Shown here: in pieces, positions 53,508-64,000 of the stretch
How positions within the stretch are numbered: position 1 is the first letter of the stretch
Layout of the letters: each line of letters opens with the position of its first letter
Assembly: GCF_017168195.1 (NCBI RefSeq)
Contig: NZ_JADNYL010000003.1
Coordinates: forward strand, 62,001 to 126,000
DNA from: Thalassotalea sp. G2M2-11
GTDB lineage: Bacteria; Pseudomonadota; Gammaproteobacteria; Enterobacterales; Alteromonadaceae
Length of the DNA stretch: 64,000 bases
Direction: 5' to 3'
Notes under the pieces: model-generated
Told to the model about the DNA's origin: nothing
Seen by the model: the letters and a program-made list of their open reading frames with translations, nothing else
The model's database searches: none
Made by a program: the position numbers and the translations under genes

Positions 53508-53835
53508 ATAGTTAATTGGAATCCTTTAACTAATCATTTCATTTTAGTGATTAACTTATTTATAGAGTGTAGTCATTAAATAGTAATGTTACACATTTAA
53601 CGCTAAGTTAAAATAATAAGCTGCTAAAAGCGATAGGGGCGTAAGCTCAACTTTTGAAAATTGAACGAATTTTTTAATAATTGCTTATTTACCGCAACGT
53701 TTGAATGCCTTGAACGAAAATAAGGCCAGAGGTAGGGCTCGACAAAGGAATATGTCTTTAATGGTATGTAAAAAAAGACCAGCAAAGCTGGTCTTTTGGG
53801 GTTATCACTGTTTCATTAACAATGATGGTTTGGGA
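53508..53835. other. Intergenic region between M4 protease and hybrid kinase genes
   Basis: 328 bases without a gene; it contains the protease terminator at 53773-53797 and presumably the promoter of the hybrid kinase, which runs on the same strand and starts at 53507. Confidence 0.5.
53773..53797 (-). terminator. Intrinsic terminator of the M4 protease gene
   Basis: AAAAGACCAGC (53773-53783), loop AAA, GCTGGTCTTTT (53787-53797). On the - strand the stem runs into seven Ts, 38 bases after the stop. Confidence 0.85.
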
Positions 53836-55680
<1,845 letters not shown>

Positions 55681-56622
55681 GTGTTGAATCGTGTTTTATT
55701 ATGGTTGCTCGTTATTTGTACGGTTTTGAGTAGCCAACATAGTGTTGCACAACAGGTAATAAATGCGAGCGAGGTGAGTGCTCAGTGTTTATCGCCTAAA
55801 TGGCAAAAGCGTCAATTGATGCAATTAAAAGCAAACAGTTTTCAACCTTTGAAGCTTGCACAAAAACAACAACTAATGATGCAATTGTTAAATTGTTTGG
55901 CGCACCCTGATCCTGAGCTTAGGGACGGCATTGCTTTTACAGCAATTAGCCAATGGCTGAGAAATGAACAATTTGATCGGCAAGTATATTTAAGCATGTT
56001 TGAACATTTACTCTCGGTACTCAGTGCACAAGTGATAGATGAATATAATGTTTATCAATCTTTTGTGGCATTGATGCTGTCGGAAGTTGTTCGAGTTGAT
56101 CGACTGACTCCTTATTTAACTGAGCAGCAAAGACAACAGCTGGTAGATGTCATCAGTTCGTATTATACATCAATACGTGATTATAGAGGTTTTGATCGGC
56201 AGATAGGTTGGCGTCATGGCGTAGCTCATAGTGCAGATGTCATGTTGCAATTGGCGCTTAATCAAGCGGTGAACCAAACATTGTTATCTCAGATGTTAAC
56301 GACACTCAAACAACAAGTCATTGCGAGCAATGAACATTTTTATATTTATGGTGAATCTAAACGCATTGCCATGGCGGTTGTTTATATTCTTTTAAGGGAT
56401 GTCCATTCAATAAGCCAATGGCAAACATGGGTGAATGATATCAGTTCGCCAGCGCCTTTTGCTCAATGGAATGAGGTGTATCAAAGTCAACAGGGACTAG
56501 CTAAGCTGCACAATACGCAACAATTTCTTTATGCTATTTATAGTTTAATAAAGCCAAGTGACAATAAACGATTACAAGCGTTAGTACCAACAATTGAGCA
56601 GGCGATTAAGTTAGTACGTTAA
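55681..56622 (+). CDS. Exported DUF2785-family protein
   Basis: 313 residues with a signal peptide ending SVAQQ. DUF2785 landmarks: DPELRDGIAFTAISQWL, YRGFDRQIGWRHGVAHSADVMLQLA and FYIYGESKRIAMAVVYILLRD. The start is GTG 55681 following AGGAG; an overlapping ATG at 55679 is out of frame. Relatives are often cytoplasmic, so the signal peptide is notable. Function unknown. Confidence 0.82.
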   Translation: MLNRVLLWLLVICTVLSSQHSVAQQVINASEVSAQCLSPKWQKRQLMQLKANSFQPLKLAQKQQLMMQLLNCLAHPDPELRDGIAFTAISQWLRNEQFDRQVYLSMFEHLLSVLSAQVIDEYNVYQSFVALMLSEVVRVDRLTPYLTEQQRQQLVDVISSYYTSIRDYRGFDRQIGWRHGVAHSADVMLQLALNQAVNQTLLSQMLTTLKQQVIASNEHFYIYGESKRIAMAVVYILLRDVHSISQWQTWVNDISSPAPFAQWNEVYQSQQGLAKLHNTQQFLYAIYSLIKPSDNKRLQALVPTIEQAIKLVR

Positions 56623-56730
56623 CCCGATATATTCACCGTATGCATCATTAGTGACAAATGTGACTGTTTTGATCTGTATTAAGACAGAGAACACTCGCAA
56701 CAGTTATGCTTTGCACTGTGAATAATTTAT

Positions 56731-57441
56731 ATGGCAAAGAATGTGAAGGTATCGTTAAAAAGGCAAGTATTCAGTTATAGTGGTCTATGGTTAGCGACAG
56801 GCGTTATTTTTGCTATTGCTGAGTATATTCGGGTTTTATTAGCCAGTTATGAAATGAACTCAATGTTTGTGTCATTTTGTGCCGGCTTTATTCTGTTTAT
56901 TCCCTTGGTAAGCTTGCTATTGCATCCTGTTATTTTAGTGGCACCAGAGAATCGCGTGTTGCGTACTAAATCAAGTCTGTTGGCTAATATTGGCATTGTC
57001 TTTGTTGTACAAGTATTGTTTTTTCTTATTTGGATCACCGATGCTATTGCAATGTATAGCATTTATGTCGATCAAACCTCATTTCTCGCAAAAGCATTTA
57101 ATATTACCAGTGAAAATACCGCTAATTTAAGCACAGAGTTTTTTGTCTTTAATTTGTTTCTTGCATGGTTTTTTGCGCTGTTATCCTTAGTGATAGGGCT
57201 ATTGCCATGTTTAATTGCACGGCTGAAAAATCAGGGTGTCGTAGGAAACTTTATGGCGAGTTTTTCGTATGCAAAACAGTATAAAAAGCGCTTTAGTGGC
57301 TATTCATTATTGATAGCTGCATCGGTAATTTTACCGCTGTTGTATGTTAAATGGTTGTTTATTTTTAGTTTTCCTGTGGTATTAGCTCTAGTGATTGTGC
57401 AACTGGGTAAGCAATATTTACAAACGGCACTTATGAGCTAG
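56731..57441 (+). CDS. Polytopic inner-membrane protein of unknown function
   Basis: 236 residues with about five or six hydrophobic helices (SGLWLATGVIFAIAEYI, FVSFCAGFILFIPLVSLLL, ANIGIVFVVQVLFFLIWI, VFNLFLAWFFALLSLVIG, the pair at the C-terminus). No conserved motif was recognised. The 3' end overlaps the convergent uracil-DNA-glycosylase-like gene by 24 bases. Confidence 0.7.
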   Translation: MAKNVKVSLKRQVFSYSGLWLATGVIFAIAEYIRVLLASYEMNSMFVSFCAGFILFIPLVSLLLHPVILVAPENRVLRTKSSLLANIGIVFVVQVLFFLIWITDAIAMYSIYVDQTSFLAKAFNITSENTANLSTEFFVFNLFLAWFFALLSLVIGLLPCLIARLKNQGVVGNFMASFSYAKQYKKRFSGYSLLIAASVILPLLYVKWLFIFSFPVVLALVIVQLGKQYLQTALMS

Positions 57442-58002
57442 TATCCGTTGAACTTGTTGTTGCAGCTGAGGAAGTACCTGTTGTTCAAACCAGACATTCT
57501 TTTTTAGCCAGCGGTTATTTCTGGGGCTAGGGTGTGGTAGCACTAATAATTGTTGTTGCAATAACGTTTGCCATTGTTGAGCTAATTCGGTGATGGATGC
57601 TTTACTGTCAAGATGCCAGTCAATAGCATATTTACCAAGCACAAGTGTTAACTGTACATTGGGAAGCTGTGCTAACAACTTTTTTCGCCATGTTTGAGCG
57701 CATAAGGGAATGGGAGCTCGGTCTCCATATTGATCTTTTCCTGGATAGCAGAACCCCATAGGGACAATGGCAAAATGCTTATCGTTATAAAATTGCTGCT
57801 TGTTAATACCTAGCCACTGACGTAATCGTTCACCACTTTTATCATCAAAAGGCATGCCTTTTTCATGGGTCACCTTACCAGGCGCTTGACCAGCGATTAA
57901 AATTTTACTGTGGCTACTAGCTTGTAGTATGGGTTTTGGTGAGAGCGGAAGCTCATTTATACATAATGTACACTGGCGAACTTGGTTAAGAAGTTTATCC
58001 AC
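57418..58002 (-). CDS. Uracil-DNA glycosylase family protein
   Basis: 194 residues. Family pattern: CTLC and the motif IAGQAPGKVTHEKGMPFDDKSG (GQAPG in place of GxxPG of family 4), a central PMGFCYPGK and the C-terminal LPHPSPRN resembling the HPSP motif. The single Cys pair could not alone hold a [4Fe-4S] cluster, so it is probably a cluster-less member of the superfamily. Five bases downstream of the HD-GYP regulator and likely cotranscribed. Confidence 0.88.
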   Translation of the reverse strand: MDKLLNQVRQCTLCINELPLSPKPILQASSHSKILIAGQAPGKVTHEKGMPFDDKSGERLRQWLGINKQQFYNDKHFAIVPMGFCYPGKDQYGDRAPIPLCAQTWRKKLLAQLPNVQLTLVLGKYAIDWHLDSKASITELAQQWQTLLQQQLLVLPHPSPRNNRWLKKNVWFEQQVLPQLQQQVQRILAHKCRL

Positions 58003-58007
58003 TTAAA

Positions 58008-59057
58008 TCAATCGGCTAAAGATTTTCTGATGGTATGAATTTCTGCGATATTGTTGAAAAAAATCTCAACTAACTTAGGGTCAAAGGCAATGCCTGATTG
58101 TTCTTTTATATGTGCGTGTACTTTTTCATCTGGCCAGGCTTCTTTGTATGGCCTTTTCGAACATAAAGCATCATAAACGTCAGCTAATGCGGTAATACGC
58201 CCCTCAATAGGAATTGATTCTCCCTTTAATTGGTTAGGGTAGCCGCTACCATCCCAACATTCGTGGTGACTTAACGCAATAGATTTCGCCATTTGAAGTA
58301 AAGGAGAGTCGTGATTGCTCAGTATAGTGTCAGCATGATCTGCGTGTTGTTTGATGATCTGTCGCTCATCATCATTGAGTCTGGCAGGCTTTAGTAAAAT
58401 ATTATCGGGAATGCCGATCTTTCCTATGTCGTGTAAGGGTGATGTCAGCTCGATCATTTCAACTATCTTGTAAGGTAAGCCATATTCTCTGGCTAACAAT
58501 TTGGCATATTGCCCAACTCTTAATACGTGTTTACCCGTATCGTTATCTTTTAATTCACCAGCAGCAGCAAGGCTGTTTAATAGGCTTTTAATAGCATCAT
58601 TTAGTTGTTCGGTGCGTTGTGCGACTTTCTGCTCGAGAATAACTTGGCTATTTTCATGCTGATAGTAGCTAGCTCTTATTTTCAAGAGAATTGAAGCCCT
58701 TAAGATAACTTCAATTTGATCAAATGGTTTATTTAAAAAATCATTGGCACCATTTAACAGTGCTTTATTTCGTGTTTCAACGGCATCATTAGCGGTGATG
58801 ATTAAAATCGGTAATTGATCTTCTTGGTAGGTTTTTCTTATGTCACTCATGACCTCAAAGCCATTGATATGTGGCATTTCAATATCTAAGATCACTAAGT
58901 CTATGGTATGTTTTTCTAATACGGACTGTACTTTTCTAGGATCAGTGATAGCAATCACTTTTGCGTTAAGTTCATTTTCTATCAGTTCCTTTAATATAAG
59001 GGTGTTAGTGATAGAATCATCACAAACCAATATTTTGGCGGTATGCGTGTTGTCCAT
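58008..59057 (-). CDS. HD-GYP response regulator (cyclic-di-GMP phosphodiesterase)
   Basis: 349 residues. N-terminal receiver domain (KILVCDDSITNTLILKELI; Asp in LVILDIEMPHINGFE) and an HD-GYP domain: HDIGKIGIPDNILLKPARL near residue 210 and HHECWDGSGYP near 265, followed by ALADVYDALCSKRPYKEAW. Residues for two metals are present. It would lower cyclic-di-GMP on phosphorylation by an unknown kinase. Cotranscription with the UDG-like gene is likely; divergent to recR. Confidence 0.93.
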   Translation of the reverse strand: MDNTHTAKILVCDDSITNTLILKELIENELNAKVIAITDPRKVQSVLEKHTIDLVILDIEMPHINGFEVMSDIRKTYQEDQLPILIITANDAVETRNKALLNGANDFLNKPFDQIEVILRASILLKIRASYYQHENSQVILEQKVAQRTEQLNDAIKSLLNSLAAAGELKDNDTGKHVLRVGQYAKLLAREYGLPYKIVEMIELTSPLHDIGKIGIPDNILLKPARLNDDERQIIKQHADHADTILSNHDSPLLQMAKSIALSHHECWDGSGYPNQLKGESIPIEGRITALADVYDALCSKRPYKEAWPDEKVHAHIKEQSGIAFDPKLVEIFFNNIAEIHTIRKSLAD

Positions 59058-59258
59058 GAAAAGACCTTTCTAACTGCTTAATAAATTGATCAGTTAACTC
59101 TTAAAGAGCTGAACCTAGAACCTGATAGAAAGTATAGGTGAAATTTTTTAACTGCGATAATTTTTTATCTTAAAACTCTCTTTATTTCTGCGTTATCTAT
59201 TAATTTTAATGATTAACTCAGTTAAACTTGATCTACCGCAACTTGTTAATTGTCATTT

Positions 59259-59864
59259 ATGAAATTCAGTCCGCTTGTTCAAGAGCTTATCCATTCGCTT
59301 AAATGTTTACCTGGAGTTGGTGCTAAATCGGCACAACGTATGGCTTTTCATTTGTTAGAGCGTAATCGTATTGGTGGAAAAAAACTCGCACTCTCCTTAG
59401 CGGATGCGATGGAAAATATAGGCCACTGCTCTCGGTGTCGAACCTTTACCGAGCAAGATACCTGTGAAATTTGCGCCAGCATGAAACGTCAGGCTAAAGG
59501 TCAGCTATGTGTTGTTGAAACGCCAGCGGATGTTATTGCTATCGAACAAACTGGTGACTATCACGGACTCTATTTTATTTTAATGGGGCACTTGTCGCCC
59601 ATTGATGGCATTGGTCCAGATGATCTAGGCTTAGATATTCTTGAAAGCCAGTTGGCACGGGGAGAGTTTACCGAAGTGATTTTAGCGACTAATCCGACCG
59701 TTGAAGGCGAAGCCACTGCACACTTTATTGCTGAACTTGCCAATAAATATCAGGTGCAAATTTCCCGTATAGCGCATGGGGTTCCTATGGGAGGGGAACT
59801 AGAATTTGTTGATGGTAATACCTTATCTCATGCATTGTCAGGTAGAAAAAATTATCAGCTATAG
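59259..59864 (+). CDS. recR: Recombination protein RecR
   Basis: 201 residues from ATG 59259; an in-frame TTG at 59250 is less likely. Helix-hairpin-helix [17 protein letters not shown], zinc finger [16 protein letters not shown], Toprim motif [36 protein letters not shown], and C-terminal [23 protein letters not shown]. RecR with RecF and RecO loads RecA at gaps. The usual partners dnaX-ybaB do not precede it; a divergent HD-GYP gene does. Confidence 0.97.
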   Translation: MKFSPLVQELIHSLKCLPGVGAKSAQRMAFHLLERNRIGGKKLALSLADAMENIGHCSRCRTFTEQDTCEICASMKRQAKGQLCVVETPADVIAIEQTGDYHGLYFILMGHLSPIDGIGPDDLGLDILESQLARGEFTEVILATNPTVEGEATAHFIAELANKYQVQISRIAHGVPMGGELEFVDGNTLSHALSGRKNYQL

Positions 59865-59877
59865 TTGATAATTTTTT
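59846..59877 (+). terminator. Intrinsic terminator overlapping the recR stop
   Basis: AAAAAATTATCA (59846-59857), loop GCTATAGT, TGATAATTTTTT (59866-59877) with further Ts. The left arm lies inside the last recR codons and the stop codon TAG at 59862-59864 is in the loop. Confidence 0.7.
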
Positions 59878-60025
59878 TTGTTAATAACAGTACAAAAGTA
59901 AAATTGTTTCTTTTATTTTTAACGTTAAGCTTTATTTAAGGTTTTATATTTATAGTTGAAAGCTTTTCAGTTCATGATGGCAAATAAACAGAAAATTAAA
60001 AAACCATAAAAGAAGACATAATTAA

Positions 60026-60685
60026 ATGAGAGTGTTATTAGTTGAAGATGACATCGCTTTAGCGCAAGGATTGCAGCAATCTTTAAGGCGAGAAGGTTAC
60101 AGCATAGACTGTGTCCATGATGGTAAATCTGCAATTTTAGCGGTAGCTGCAGGTGCGGTTGATTTAGTGATCCTTGATTTAGGCCTACCTGATATGGATG
60201 GTCTTCAAGTATTAAGAAAGCTTAAGGCAGAAGCTAAACAACTCGCCGTACTGATATTAACGGCAAGAGATAGCTCAGAAGATAAAGTAACAGGATTAGA
60301 TTTTGGTGCTGATGATTATCTTGTTAAACCGTTTGATATGGCTGAGCTTTTTGCTCGTTTGCGAGTAATAGAAAGGCGATTAGGCACTGTTGATAGTGCG
60401 GTTATCGAACATAATGGTGTGATCTTAGATACTAAAGCACACTTAGTGTATTTGGGCGGTGAGCCGATAAATTTCTCACGCCGAGAATATATGATCTTCA
60501 AATCGTTAATGGAAAATATGGGCCGAATTCAATCAAAAGAGCAACTTGAAAATAAGCTCTATGAATGGGGGGAAGAAGTGGCAAGTAATACCATTGAAGT
60601 GCATGTTCACCATGTGCGTAAAAAGCTGCCGAAAGATTTCATTAAAACAGTAAGAGGTGTTGGCTACATTGTGAGTAAGCACTAA
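60026..60685 (+). CDS. OmpR-family response regulator (PmrA/QseB-like)
   Basis: 219 residues. Receiver domain with acidic pocket (VEDDIALAQGL), phospho-acceptor Asp51 in ILDLGLPDMDG, Thr in ILTARDSS and Lys in DDYLVKPFD. C-terminal winged helix: FSRREYMIFKSLMENMGRI, IEVHVHHVRKKL and TVRGVGYI. The paired kinase gene starts one base after its stop. It likely controls the operon that follows. Confidence 0.93.
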   Translation: MRVLLVEDDIALAQGLQQSLRREGYSIDCVHDGKSAILAVAAGAVDLVILDLGLPDMDGLQVLRKLKAEAKQLAVLILTARDSSEDKVTGLDFGADDYLVKPFDMAELFARLRVIERRLGTVDSAVIEHNGVILDTKAHLVYLGGEPINFSRREYMIFKSLMENMGRIQSKEQLENKLYEWGEEVASNTIEVHVHHVRKKLPKDFIKTVRGVGYIVSKH

Positions 60686-62005
60686 GTGTCGATTCAACGT
60701 TATTTATTATTATTAATAATATCGATTGTCACCTTGGCAACCTTTGGCGCGGCTTTGCACGGCTATCGTGCGGCAATGGCGGAGTTAGAATCAATATTTG
60801 ATCAAGAGTTAATCAGTTTTTCCCATGCTCTTGTTCATTTGCCTGCGACAGATACTAGCATCTCGCAGCACAAAAAAGCCCCCTTTGTATTTCAAGTTTG
60901 GCAGGATAATCGTTTATTAATTCGCTCAAATAATAGCCCTGTTCAGCGATTATCGGAACAGGTAAATGGCTTTAGTGATAAGAACTTTCTTGGAGCGAGG
61001 TGGCGAGTCTATAGCCAACAAGTAGAACAGCGACAAGTGTATGTTGCACAGCGACAAAGTCAGCGCTTAGATTCTGCCGAACGTGTGCTGCTCACCTCTA
61101 TATTGCCCATTGTGATTGCGATACCTTTTATCGGCTTATTTGTACTTTTAGCCGTGCGACGAAGTTTGGCTCCGCTTAGACAATTATCCCGTCAATTAAG
61201 TGTGAAATCATCCGATGATTTAGCGTCGGTTCAAATTACTGAAAACTCAAAAGAGCTAGAACCCATTGTTGAGGTGATTAATTCGGTGTTCGCACGATTA
61301 AAATCTGCATTTACACGGGAAAAACGCTTAGCCTCAGATGCCGCTCACGAATTGCGCACACCGATCAGCGTTCTTAACATTGATGCTCATAACTTGACGA
61401 AAGGCTTTCAATCACAGAGTTTACAGGTTCAGGATTTTGATAAGTTAAGTCAGAGTGTTGAACGTATGGCACACGTGGTCGAGCAAATCTTAGCGTTAAA
61501 TCGTTCTTTACCTGAATCATTTAATAAAAAACTGCAGCCTATTGATATTGAAAAGATTTTACAAACAGTCATTGCTAAGCTGTATCCTCGAATCGAAGCG
61601 CAGCAGCAAGTGGTATCGCTACAAAGTAAACCCTACAAGGTGAAAGGGGATGAGTTTTCATTACAAACCTTGTTTGAAAATTTACTTGTTAATGCCAATA
61701 AATATGCTGGTAAAGGCTGTGAAATAAAGGTGAGTGTCAGTGAAACCATTGATGGTGTGATTGTTGTTGTCGAAGACAGTGGTATCGGTATTCCAGAGCC
61801 AGATAGAGATAAGGCTTTTGATCGTTTTTATCGATTCGATCATCAGCACCAATCAGGTAATATTGCAGGATGTGGCTTGGGTATGTCCATCGTTAAGCAT
61901 ATTGTTGACTTACACCAAGGTGATATTCATTTATCACAATCTTCACTCGGTGGCTTAAAAGTGAGTGTGTCTCTTCCGTCTGCTGACAAGGAAGCACAAT
62001 GTTAA
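60686..62005 (+). CDS. Sensor histidine kinase (QseC/PmrB-like)
   Basis: 439 residues, start GTG 60686 directly after the regulator stop. Two transmembrane helices (about 5-26 and 135-157) flank a periplasmic domain of about 105 residues. HAMP-like segment, HisKA with His221 in DAAHELRTPISVLN, then HATPase with VEDSGIGIPEPDRDKAFDRFYR and AGCGLGMSIVKHI. The 3' end overlaps the cupredoxin gene by seven bases, tying sensor and putative target in one operon. Confidence 0.92.
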   Translation: MSIQRYLLLLIISIVTLATFGAALHGYRAAMAELESIFDQELISFSHALVHLPATDTSISQHKKAPFVFQVWQDNRLLIRSNNSPVQRLSEQVNGFSDKNFLGARWRVYSQQVEQRQVYVAQRQSQRLDSAERVLLTSILPIVIAIPFIGLFVLLAVRRSLAPLRQLSRQLSVKSSDDLASVQITENSKELEPIVEVINSVFARLKSAFTREKRLASDAAHELRTPISVLNIDAHNLTKGFQSQSLQVQDFDKLSQSVERMAHVVEQILALNRSLPESFNKKLQPIDIEKILQTVIAKLYPRIEAQQQVVSLQSKPYKVKGDEFSLQTLFENLLVNANKYAGKGCEIKVSVSETIDGVIVVVEDSGIGIPEPDRDKAFDRFYRFDHQHQSGNIAGCGLGMSIVKHIVDLHQGDIHLSQSSLGGLKVSVSLPSADKEAQC

Positions 62006-62367
62006 CGTTCAGAGGCAAAATAAACGTTAGTTTGTGGCTTGGTTTACAACTGATGGTTTTACCGTTTGATGCCTTGGCGACTAATATTCCAGAATTTCAT
62101 TTAACGCTAGAAAATCATTTATTTTTCCCTGCCGAAATTGAAGTGCCAGCGAATAAAAAAGTGAAATTAATTATTTATAATAAAGATGACGTTGCGGAAG
62201 AGTTTGATAGCTTCGATTTAAATCGTGAGAAAATGATATTCCCTAAACGAAAATCGACGATCTATATAGGGCCCCTTCCTCCTGGGGAATACCATTTCTT
62301 TGGTGAATATAATCCCAATATGGCAACAGGAAAAGTTGTTGTGAAGGGAGGTAGTAATGTTAATTAA
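61999..62367 (+). CDS. Cupredoxin-fold periplasmic protein
   Basis: 122 residues with signal peptide to about residue 27. The sequence FHLTLENHLFFPAEIEVPANKKVKLIIYNKD, EEFDSFDLNREKMIFPKRKS, GPLPPGEYHFFGEYNPNM fits the EfeO/cupredoxin_1 type domain. A blue-copper Cys ligand is missing; only Met and acidic residues are present, so binding would differ from type-1 copper. Overlaps the kinase gene by seven bases and the FTR1-like gene by 11. Likely a periplasmic metal-handling partner. Confidence 0.82.
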   Translation: MLTFRGKINVSLWLGLQLMVLPFDALATNIPEFHLTLENHLFFPAEIEVPANKKVKLIIYNKDDVAEEFDSFDLNREKMIFPKRKSTIYIGPLPPGEYHFFGEYNPNMATGKVVVKGGSNVN

Positions 62368-63163
62368 TATTGTTGTCTTAGTATTAAGAGATTTACTGCC
62401 TTTAGCTGTATTATTTGTATGGTTATTTGCTTATATTTATCCTGCTTTGTTAAACATTAAGAAACTTGCTTGGCTATGTGTTATCAGTTGTTTAGGTGTT
62501 TCGTTGTTATTTAATTTTGCGCCTGTTATGAGTGAGTATTTTGGCGGTGCAGGTCTTGAGTTAGCCTTGGTGTTATTAACCATTATTATTTACCTCTCAT
62601 GCTTAGTGGCAAGTATATTTACGCTGAATGAACGCTCCCATTTATTGGTGGTTAAATTATGTTTTATGCTTGGTTTATCAAGTTTTATTGTCATCAAAGG
62701 AGCAAATTTTTTAATTTATTTTTTGGGGTATCTAGCCAGAAGTGCAGACAATAGTAGCGTGATTTTAGGCGTCGCATTGGCACTTGGTATTACTTTTAGT
62801 TTTTGTATTCTTCTTTATTTCACATTGTCGTGGTGCAGACTGCGAGGCTGGGAAAAGCTACTTAACTTTTTTTGGGCAATATACCTTGGCAGTTTGTTAG
62901 CTCAAATCGTGCCGATGTTGGCTCAAATCGACCTAGTAACCGATGCTATACCTTTATGGGATAGTCGATGGCTTATGGCCGACAAGTCTGAATATGGTCA
63001 TATATTTAAGGCATTGGTGGGCTATGAAGCCACACCATCATTGAGCTATTTGCTCATCTATTTAATGGCGATAGTATTGTTTTACCTGGCAATGTTATTG
63101 AACAAGTATGTGACTAATTTCAACCATGAACCGCTTAATTCAACCAAGGTAGAACCGCAATGA
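62357..63163 (+). CDS. FTR1-like membrane protein with degenerate iron motifs
   Basis: 268 residues, about seven helices. The order and C-terminal end (GHIFKALVGYEATPSLSYLLIYL) resemble FTR1/EfeU permeases. The REGLE motif of the first helix is VLRDLLPLAV, and the second REGxE position is VIKGANFLIY, so the acidic iron ligands are mostly lost. It may be a non-canonical iron or other-metal permease, or a sensor/accessory protein. Start overlaps the cupredoxin gene; the beta-barrel gene overlaps its end by four bases. Confidence 0.75.
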   Translation: MLINIVVLVLRDLLPLAVLFVWLFAYIYPALLNIKKLAWLCVISCLGVSLLFNFAPVMSEYFGGAGLELALVLLTIIIYLSCLVASIFTLNERSHLLVVKLCFMLGLSSFIVIKGANFLIYFLGYLARSADNSSVILGVALALGITFSFCILLYFTLSWCRLRGWEKLLNFFWAIYLGSLLAQIVPMLAQIDLVTDAIPLWDSRWLMADKSEYGHIFKALVGYEATPSLSYLLIYLMAIVLFYLAMLLNKYVTNFNHEPLNSTKVEPQ

Positions 63164-63861
63164 GACGTTTGATCCTGTTTATTTTACTTCTAGCGTTATC
63201 ATGGCAAAGTGATGCTGATGGCGTTGTGGTCGATAAAGTATATTCTCCGTATGTGTTGCCTCAAGAAAGAGAGATAGAATGGCGGCTGATGTCGAGAAAT
63301 TCAGATGCTCAAGGCAATCAGCTGGGTCAAAGGCTAGGTTATGGCCATTCGTTATCTGAATATGTCACCATGGAGATTTACTTGGTTGGCGAACGAGAGC
63401 TTGGCAGTGATGATTTTGGCCTCGAGGGGATTGAAGTTGAAGCCCGCTGGATGCTTACCGAACAAGGGCAATATTGGGCTGATTGGGGGCTATTATTTGA
63501 AGTTGAAAAAGCACATACAGAAGATAACTGGGAGGTGTCTTCAGGGGTGTTGGTTGAGAAAGAATTTGGTAAAACCAGCTTAACGGTGAACCTGTTTGCT
63601 ATTTATGAATGGGGTCAATCTGTGGCTAATGAGTGGGAAAGTGAAGCTAGAGTTAAATTACGTTATCGTTATCTGCCCATTTTACAACCTGCCATTGAAC
63701 TTTATGCTGGCGAAGATTTTTTTGGTATTGGTCCTGCGTTTCAGGGCATTCAACGTTTTCACGGGCAGAAACAATTGAAATGGGAAGCTGCATTTATTAG
63801 TGAACTGTCTCATTCTGGTAAAGATCATACATTCCGATTTTCTGTAGAGTATGAGTTCTGA
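63160..63861 (+). CDS. Predicted outer-membrane beta-barrel protein
   Basis: 233 residues with a signal peptide (RRLILFILLLALSWQSDA). The mature part alternates hydrophobic and polar residues in short strands rich in Trp, Tyr and Glu (WADWGLLFEVEKA, LTVNLFAIYEWG, RVKLRYRYLPIL) and ends with Phe (RFSVEYEF), the terminal signature of outer-membrane barrels. No named family recognised. As the last visible gene of the sensor-cupredoxin-FTR1-like operon it may be an outer-membrane channel or a sensor of envelope metal load. Confidence 0.75.
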   Translation: MRRLILFILLLALSWQSDADGVVVDKVYSPYVLPQEREIEWRLMSRNSDAQGNQLGQRLGYGHSLSEYVTMEIYLVGERELGSDDFGLEGIEVEARWMLTEQGQYWADWGLLFEVEKAHTEDNWEVSSGVLVEKEFGKTSLTVNLFAIYEWGQSVANEWESEARVKLRYRYLPILQPAIELYAGEDFFGIGPAFQGIQRFHGQKQLKWEAAFISELSHSGKDHTFRFSVEYEF

Positions 63862-64000
63862 TATTCGATTATTAACTAATAATTTTACTCTCGCGGCATT
63901 TTTTTGCTTGAATTCAACCTCGCCATCCCCATATTTGAATGTACCTTAAGGTTTATCCCTGATTTAACCTTATTTATTCGTGATTTTAAGATATTCAGAT

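Overview
The window looks like chromosome of a marine gammaproteobacterium of the order Alteromonadales, most likely family Colwelliaceae (Colwellia/Thalassotalea-like). This is inferred from the AT-rich composition, the gene content (murJ-ribF-ileS-lspA-fkpB-ispH followed by minor pilins, small Alteromonadales families such as DUF3718, DUF2999 and DUF2789, a PEP-CTERM protein) and the protein sequences. No rRNA, tRNA, CRISPR array, prophage or complete transposase gene was seen.

Layout. (1) 0-6.7 kb: 3' end of murJ, then ribF, ileS, lspA, fkpB and ispH on the + strand. (2) 7.0-14.6 kb: a minor-pilin/tip-adhesin operon pilV-pilW-pilX-pilY1-pilE plus a TapY2-like protein, meeting two convergent GspH/FimT-type pseudopilin genes at a shared bidirectional terminator. 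(3) 14.8-21.4 kb: nadE, glnB, an nlpI-like TPR lipoprotein, a membrane-anchored putative zinc protease, a natural CsdA-CsdE fusion and, convergent to it, tcdA. (4) 21.7-34.9 kb: TCA-cycle block: gltA (divergent), sdhCDAB, sucA, sucB (with two lipoyl domains) and sucCD. It is interrupted between sucB and sucC by an arsR-like regulator and a divergent ArsP/UPF0718-type permease gene carrying one in-frame stop codon.

(5) 34.9-40.1 kb: an accessory segment with an unknown membrane-anchored protein, a secreted PEP-CTERM metzincin-like protein, a secreted esterase with a TPR tail, and at least five full plus one truncated copies, in both orientations, of a structured repeat. Its two hairpins are conserved by compensatory base changes while the primary sequence drifts. 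Small CATCC-loop palindromes follow several copies. This repeat family is the most unusual thing in the window.

(6) 40.1-51.1 kb: mostly small housekeeping or poorly known genes: zinc-ribbon protein, DUF4250, Sel1-repeat membrane protein, glutaredoxin, two DUF3718 paralogues, a PAS/MCP chemoreceptor, a VF530-like protein, an M19 dipeptidase, a YbaK deacylase, a periplasmic amino-acid-binding-type protein, DUF2999 and DUF2789. A ~297-bp MITE-like element with long terminal inverted repeats lies at 51.15-51.45 kb. (7) 51.5-64 kb: hybrid histidine kinase, secreted M4 metalloprotease, DUF2785 protein, membrane protein, uracil-DNA-glycosylase-like protein with an HD-GYP response regulator, recR, and at the right edge a tightly coupled operon: OmpR-type regulator, sensor kinase, cupredoxin-fold protein, degenerate FTR1-like membrane protein and a predicted outer-membrane beta-barrel.

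All family assignments come from reading motifs and remembered family patterns; no database search was run.
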